Shown here: in pieces, positions 61,900-64,000 of the stretch
How the letters are laid out: the number at the start of each line of letters is the position of its first letter
Position numbering within the stretch: the stretch's first letter is position 1
NCBI RefSeq assembly: GCF_900103545.1
Contig: NZ_FNHH01000020.1
Location: 1 to 64,000 of the forward strand
DNA length: 64,000 nucleotides
DNA from: Daejeonella rubra
Lineage (GTDB): Bacteria > Bacteroidota > Bacteroidia > Sphingobacteriales > Sphingobacteriaceae
Direction of reading: 5' to 3'
Made by a program: the position numbers and the translations under genes
Notes under the pieces: generated by a model
What the model saw: only the letters and a program-made list of their open reading frames with translations
The model's database searches: none
Told to the model about the DNA's origin: nothing

Positions 61900-64000
61900 A
61901 TGAAATATTTTTTATTACTTATTACTTTATTCACAGGGATATCTTATGCCTCAGCACAAGGGATGGGCGGAGCCGCAGCGCCTTCAGTAACCGGAAGGAT
62001 CTCAGGTACTATCCTTGATTCATTAACTTCTAAACCTGTTGACTATGCTACTGTTTCTTTGGGACGTGCTGGGTCAGTTAAAACTACAAATGGAGCACTT
62101 ACAGATGAAAAGGGTGCATTTAAGATAGAGAATATTGCAGCCGGATCGTATAGGATCACCATCGCTTTTCTTGGATACCAGACAAAGATCCTTGATTCAG
62201 TGAAAACCACTCCCGGAAAGCCTGATTTGAATCTGGGCCGTATTCTTCTGGCACCGAATCTGAAAATGTTAAATGAAGTCGTTATTACAGGAACGACCCC
62301 TATCATTGAAAATAAGATCGATAAGTTAGTGTATAATGCCGAGCAGGATATTGCGATCGCAGGTGGAAATGCTACGGATGTACTTCGTAAGGTACCATTG
62401 CTTTCAGTTGATTTCGAGGGCAATGTTTCACTAAGAGGAAGCCAGAATGTAAGAGTTCTGATCAATGGGAAGCCTTCAGGTTCTATGGCTAATAATATGG
62501 CGGATGCTTTAAAAGCAATTCCTGCCGATCAGATAAAAAATGTAGAAGTTATCACTTCTCCTTCTGCAAAATATGATGCTGAAGGAACTTCAGGTATCAT
62601 TAATATCATCACCAAAAAGAATAATCTGGCAGGTATAAGTGGTTCTGTGAACGGGGGAGTTGGAACAAGACAGAACAGCGGAAACCTGAACCTGAATGCA
62701 AAGACAGGACGTTTAGCTGTTACTGCAAATGGAGGTGGATTTTATTCATGGCCTCAAACCAGTACCATCTCGTTTAAACGGACCAATGCCGATGCAAGTC
62801 AGATTATTAGCCAGAATGGTGAAAGTCAGACCGACAGGCTTGCTGCAAATGGATCTATTGGTGCTGATTATGATTTCAATAGCTTTAACTCGATCAGTAC
62901 TAATTTACGTTTGAACGGATTTAGTAATGGTGCAGATGGAAGTAACCTGAATCAGAATATTTTTAATGGTAACGCTGTTAATTTTACAAGACTGAGTGAT
63001 AATTCCATGCATATGAATGGTATTGACTGGAGCAGTGATTTTCTGCATAAGTTCAAAAAGAAAGATCAGCAGATTTCAGTTGCATACCAGTTCACCAATA
63101 GCATTCAGAAAAACGATTATACTACTGATTTTTCAAATACTGTCATTGATGAGTATGGTAATAATGATGCTGATAATACAGAAAACACAATTCAGGTAGA
63201 TTATACACATCCCTTTAAGAAGGTGACATTTGAAACAGGCGTTAAGGGTATTCTTAGAGATATTGTGAGTGATAATCAAACGCGTAATTTCAATTCAGAA
63301 ACGAATGTGTTTTCACCGATATCCTCACGTACTTATGTATACGACTACAATCAGGATGTATATTCTGCCTATGCAACTTTTGGCTTTACACTGGCCAAAA
63401 AATACGGTATCAGAGCAGGTGCGCGTTATGAAGGTACAGAGATCAAAGGGGATGCAAGATCTGTAGGAGCAGCGGCTTCACCATTTACAAGCAGTTATTA
63501 TAACCTGGTTCCAAGTTTTGTTGTTTCCAGAACATTCAAGAATTTCTCAACTGTTAAATTAAGTTATAACCAGCGTTTACAGAGACCTAGTTTATTTTAT
63601 CTGAATCCTTTCCTGAACAGTGCGGATATTTACAACCAGTCACAGGGAAATCCTTCTCTTAAGCCTGAGCTATCTCATAATGTGGAATTTAATTACTCCA
63701 TGTTTGTGAAAACCTCTGTTTTGAATGCATCAGTTTACTACCGCCGAACCAATGATATCATTGAAAGTTTTGTATTGCCTATTTCTGTGACTGACCCGTC
63801 TACAGGTTTAACTGCAACAGGCTCCAGAACAACTTTCCGCAACGTGGGAAATAATAATTCAGTCGGGTTTAACTTCTTCGGACAGATCAATCCGGTTAAG
63901 CCCCTAACATTGCGAGGTAACTTTAATGTGTTTACTTATGATATTAACACAAATAATACGGTTGTGGTATCCAATACTAATTCAAATACACAGCTGATCT
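61900..64000 (+). CDS. TonB-dependent-receptor-like outer-membrane barrel protein (5' part, runs off the window)
   Basis: Frame open from ATG 61900 to the end of the window, 700 codons visible. Signal peptide ends YASAQ (about residue 20), then a carboxypeptidase-regulatory-like domain (about 30-110, ISGTILDSLTSKPVDYATVSL), a plug domain (about 125-230, with VPLLSVDFEGNVSLRGSQNVRVLINGKPSG as its signature) and a beta barrel. This arrangement is the outer-membrane beta-barrel family near TonB receptors, often annotated as TonB-dependent receptor. No SusD partner is visible in the window. Substrate unknown. Confidence 0.88.
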   Translation, partial: MKYFLLLITLFTGISYASAQGMGGAAAPSVTGRISGTILDSLTSKPVDYATVSLGRAGSVKTTNGALTDEKGAFKIENIAAGSYRITIAFLGYQTKILDSVKTTPGKPDLNLGRILLAPNLKMLNEVVITGTTPIIENKIDKLVYNAEQDIAIAGGNATDVLRKVPLLSVDFEGNVSLRGSQNVRVLINGKPSGSMANNMADALKAIPADQIKNVEVITSPSAKYDAEGTSGIINIITKKNNLAGISGSVNGGVGTRQNSGNLNLNAKTGRLAVTANGGGFYSWPQTSTISFKRTNADASQIISQNGESQTDRLAANGSIGADYDFNSFNSISTNLRLNGFSNGADGSNLNQNIFNGNAVNFTRLSDNSMHMNGIDWSSDFLHKFKKKDQQISVAYQFTNSIQKNDYTTDFSNTVIDEYGNNDADNTENTIQVDYTHPFKKVTFETGVKGILRDIVSDNQTRNFNSETNVFSPISSRTYVYDYNQDVYSAYATFGFTLAKKYGIRAGARYEGTEIKGDARSVGAAASPFTSSYYNLVPSFVVSRTFKNFSTVKLSYNQRLQRPSLFYLNPFLNSADIYNQSQGNPSLKPELSHNVEFNYSMFVKTSVLNASVYYRRTNDIIESFVLPISVTDPSTGLTATGSRTTFRNVGNNNSVGFNFFGQINPVKPLTLRGNFNVFTYDINTNNTVVVSNTNSNTQLI

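Noticed and set aside
62043..62465. 140-codon minus-strand frame
   Set aside because: Opposite the plug domain of the TonB-receptor-like gene that runs off the window.

Overview
The window looks like chromosome from a member of the Bacteroidota, most likely Sphingobacteriaceae (Pedobacter-like). The evidence is a SusC/SusD pair, promoters with a TAnnTTTG -7 box and little Shine-Dalgarno signal, many secreted lipoproteins and TonB-linked outer-membrane proteins, and Bacteroidota-typical gene neighbourhoods (ftsX-DUF3098-uppP-truB-ribF; tsaD divergent from tamB; ribBA-lptF/G-START-like). Genus is inference; no rRNA or marker comparison could be run.

Layout, left to right. 1-9.5 kb: end of an unknown gene, a secreted subtilase, a minus-strand group (unknown 186-aa protein behind a CRP-like palindrome, an outer-membrane-barrel-like protein coupled to a PAP2/vanadium-haloperoxidase-like lipoprotein), a large Tat-exported esterase and a PEGA-repeat protein. 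9.5-18.5 kb: housekeeping (56-aa membrane protein, TsaD, TamB, RibBA, LptF/G-family permease, START-like protein). 18.5-19.7 kb: five exact-period 88-bp units that mimic the 5' half of a CAT-anticodon tRNA, then the intact tRNA, a GIY-YIG nuclease gene, and a tRNA-3'-end remnant. 19.8-31.2 kb: small secreted protein, ROK regulator, SusC, SusD, a 96-aa orphan, a metallophosphoesterase with a PQQ-like propeller, a broken small gene, and an acetylxylan-esterase-like enzyme. 31.2-40.3 kb: RecA, Nth, ECF sigma factor with a small neighbour, UvrA, an SGNH esterase and an MFS transporter.

40.5-48.9 kb is a complete-looking assimilatory sulfur operon: Rrf2-type regulator, siroheme sulfite/nitrite reductase with a HEPN-like C-terminal extension, the two siroheme synthesis enzymes, a MetZ-like sulfhydrylase, APS reductase, CysD and CysN. 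Sulfate is activated by CysDN, reduced by CysH and the siroheme enzyme, and sulfide is fixed by the MetZ-like enzyme. A terminator-like hairpin sits just before the reductase start codon. The operon ends in an eight-unit tandem array of small hairpins with compensatory stem changes.

49.6-57.5 kb: OsmC-like protein, YceI (with a perfect 28-bp palindrome over its promoter), RibF, TruB, UppP, DUF3098, FtsX (the last four joined by 1-nt stop/start overlaps) and LeuS. 57.5-61.7 kb: a three-gene accessory island bounded by two nearly identical 136-bp direct repeats. It encodes an O-antigen-ligase-like/TPR membrane protein, a lipoprotein with a JAMM/JAB-like metalloprotease motif, and a small secreted protein. 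This island is the best candidate here for an undescribed system. 61.9 kb to the end: the first 700 codons of a TonB-dependent-receptor-like barrel protein that runs off the window.
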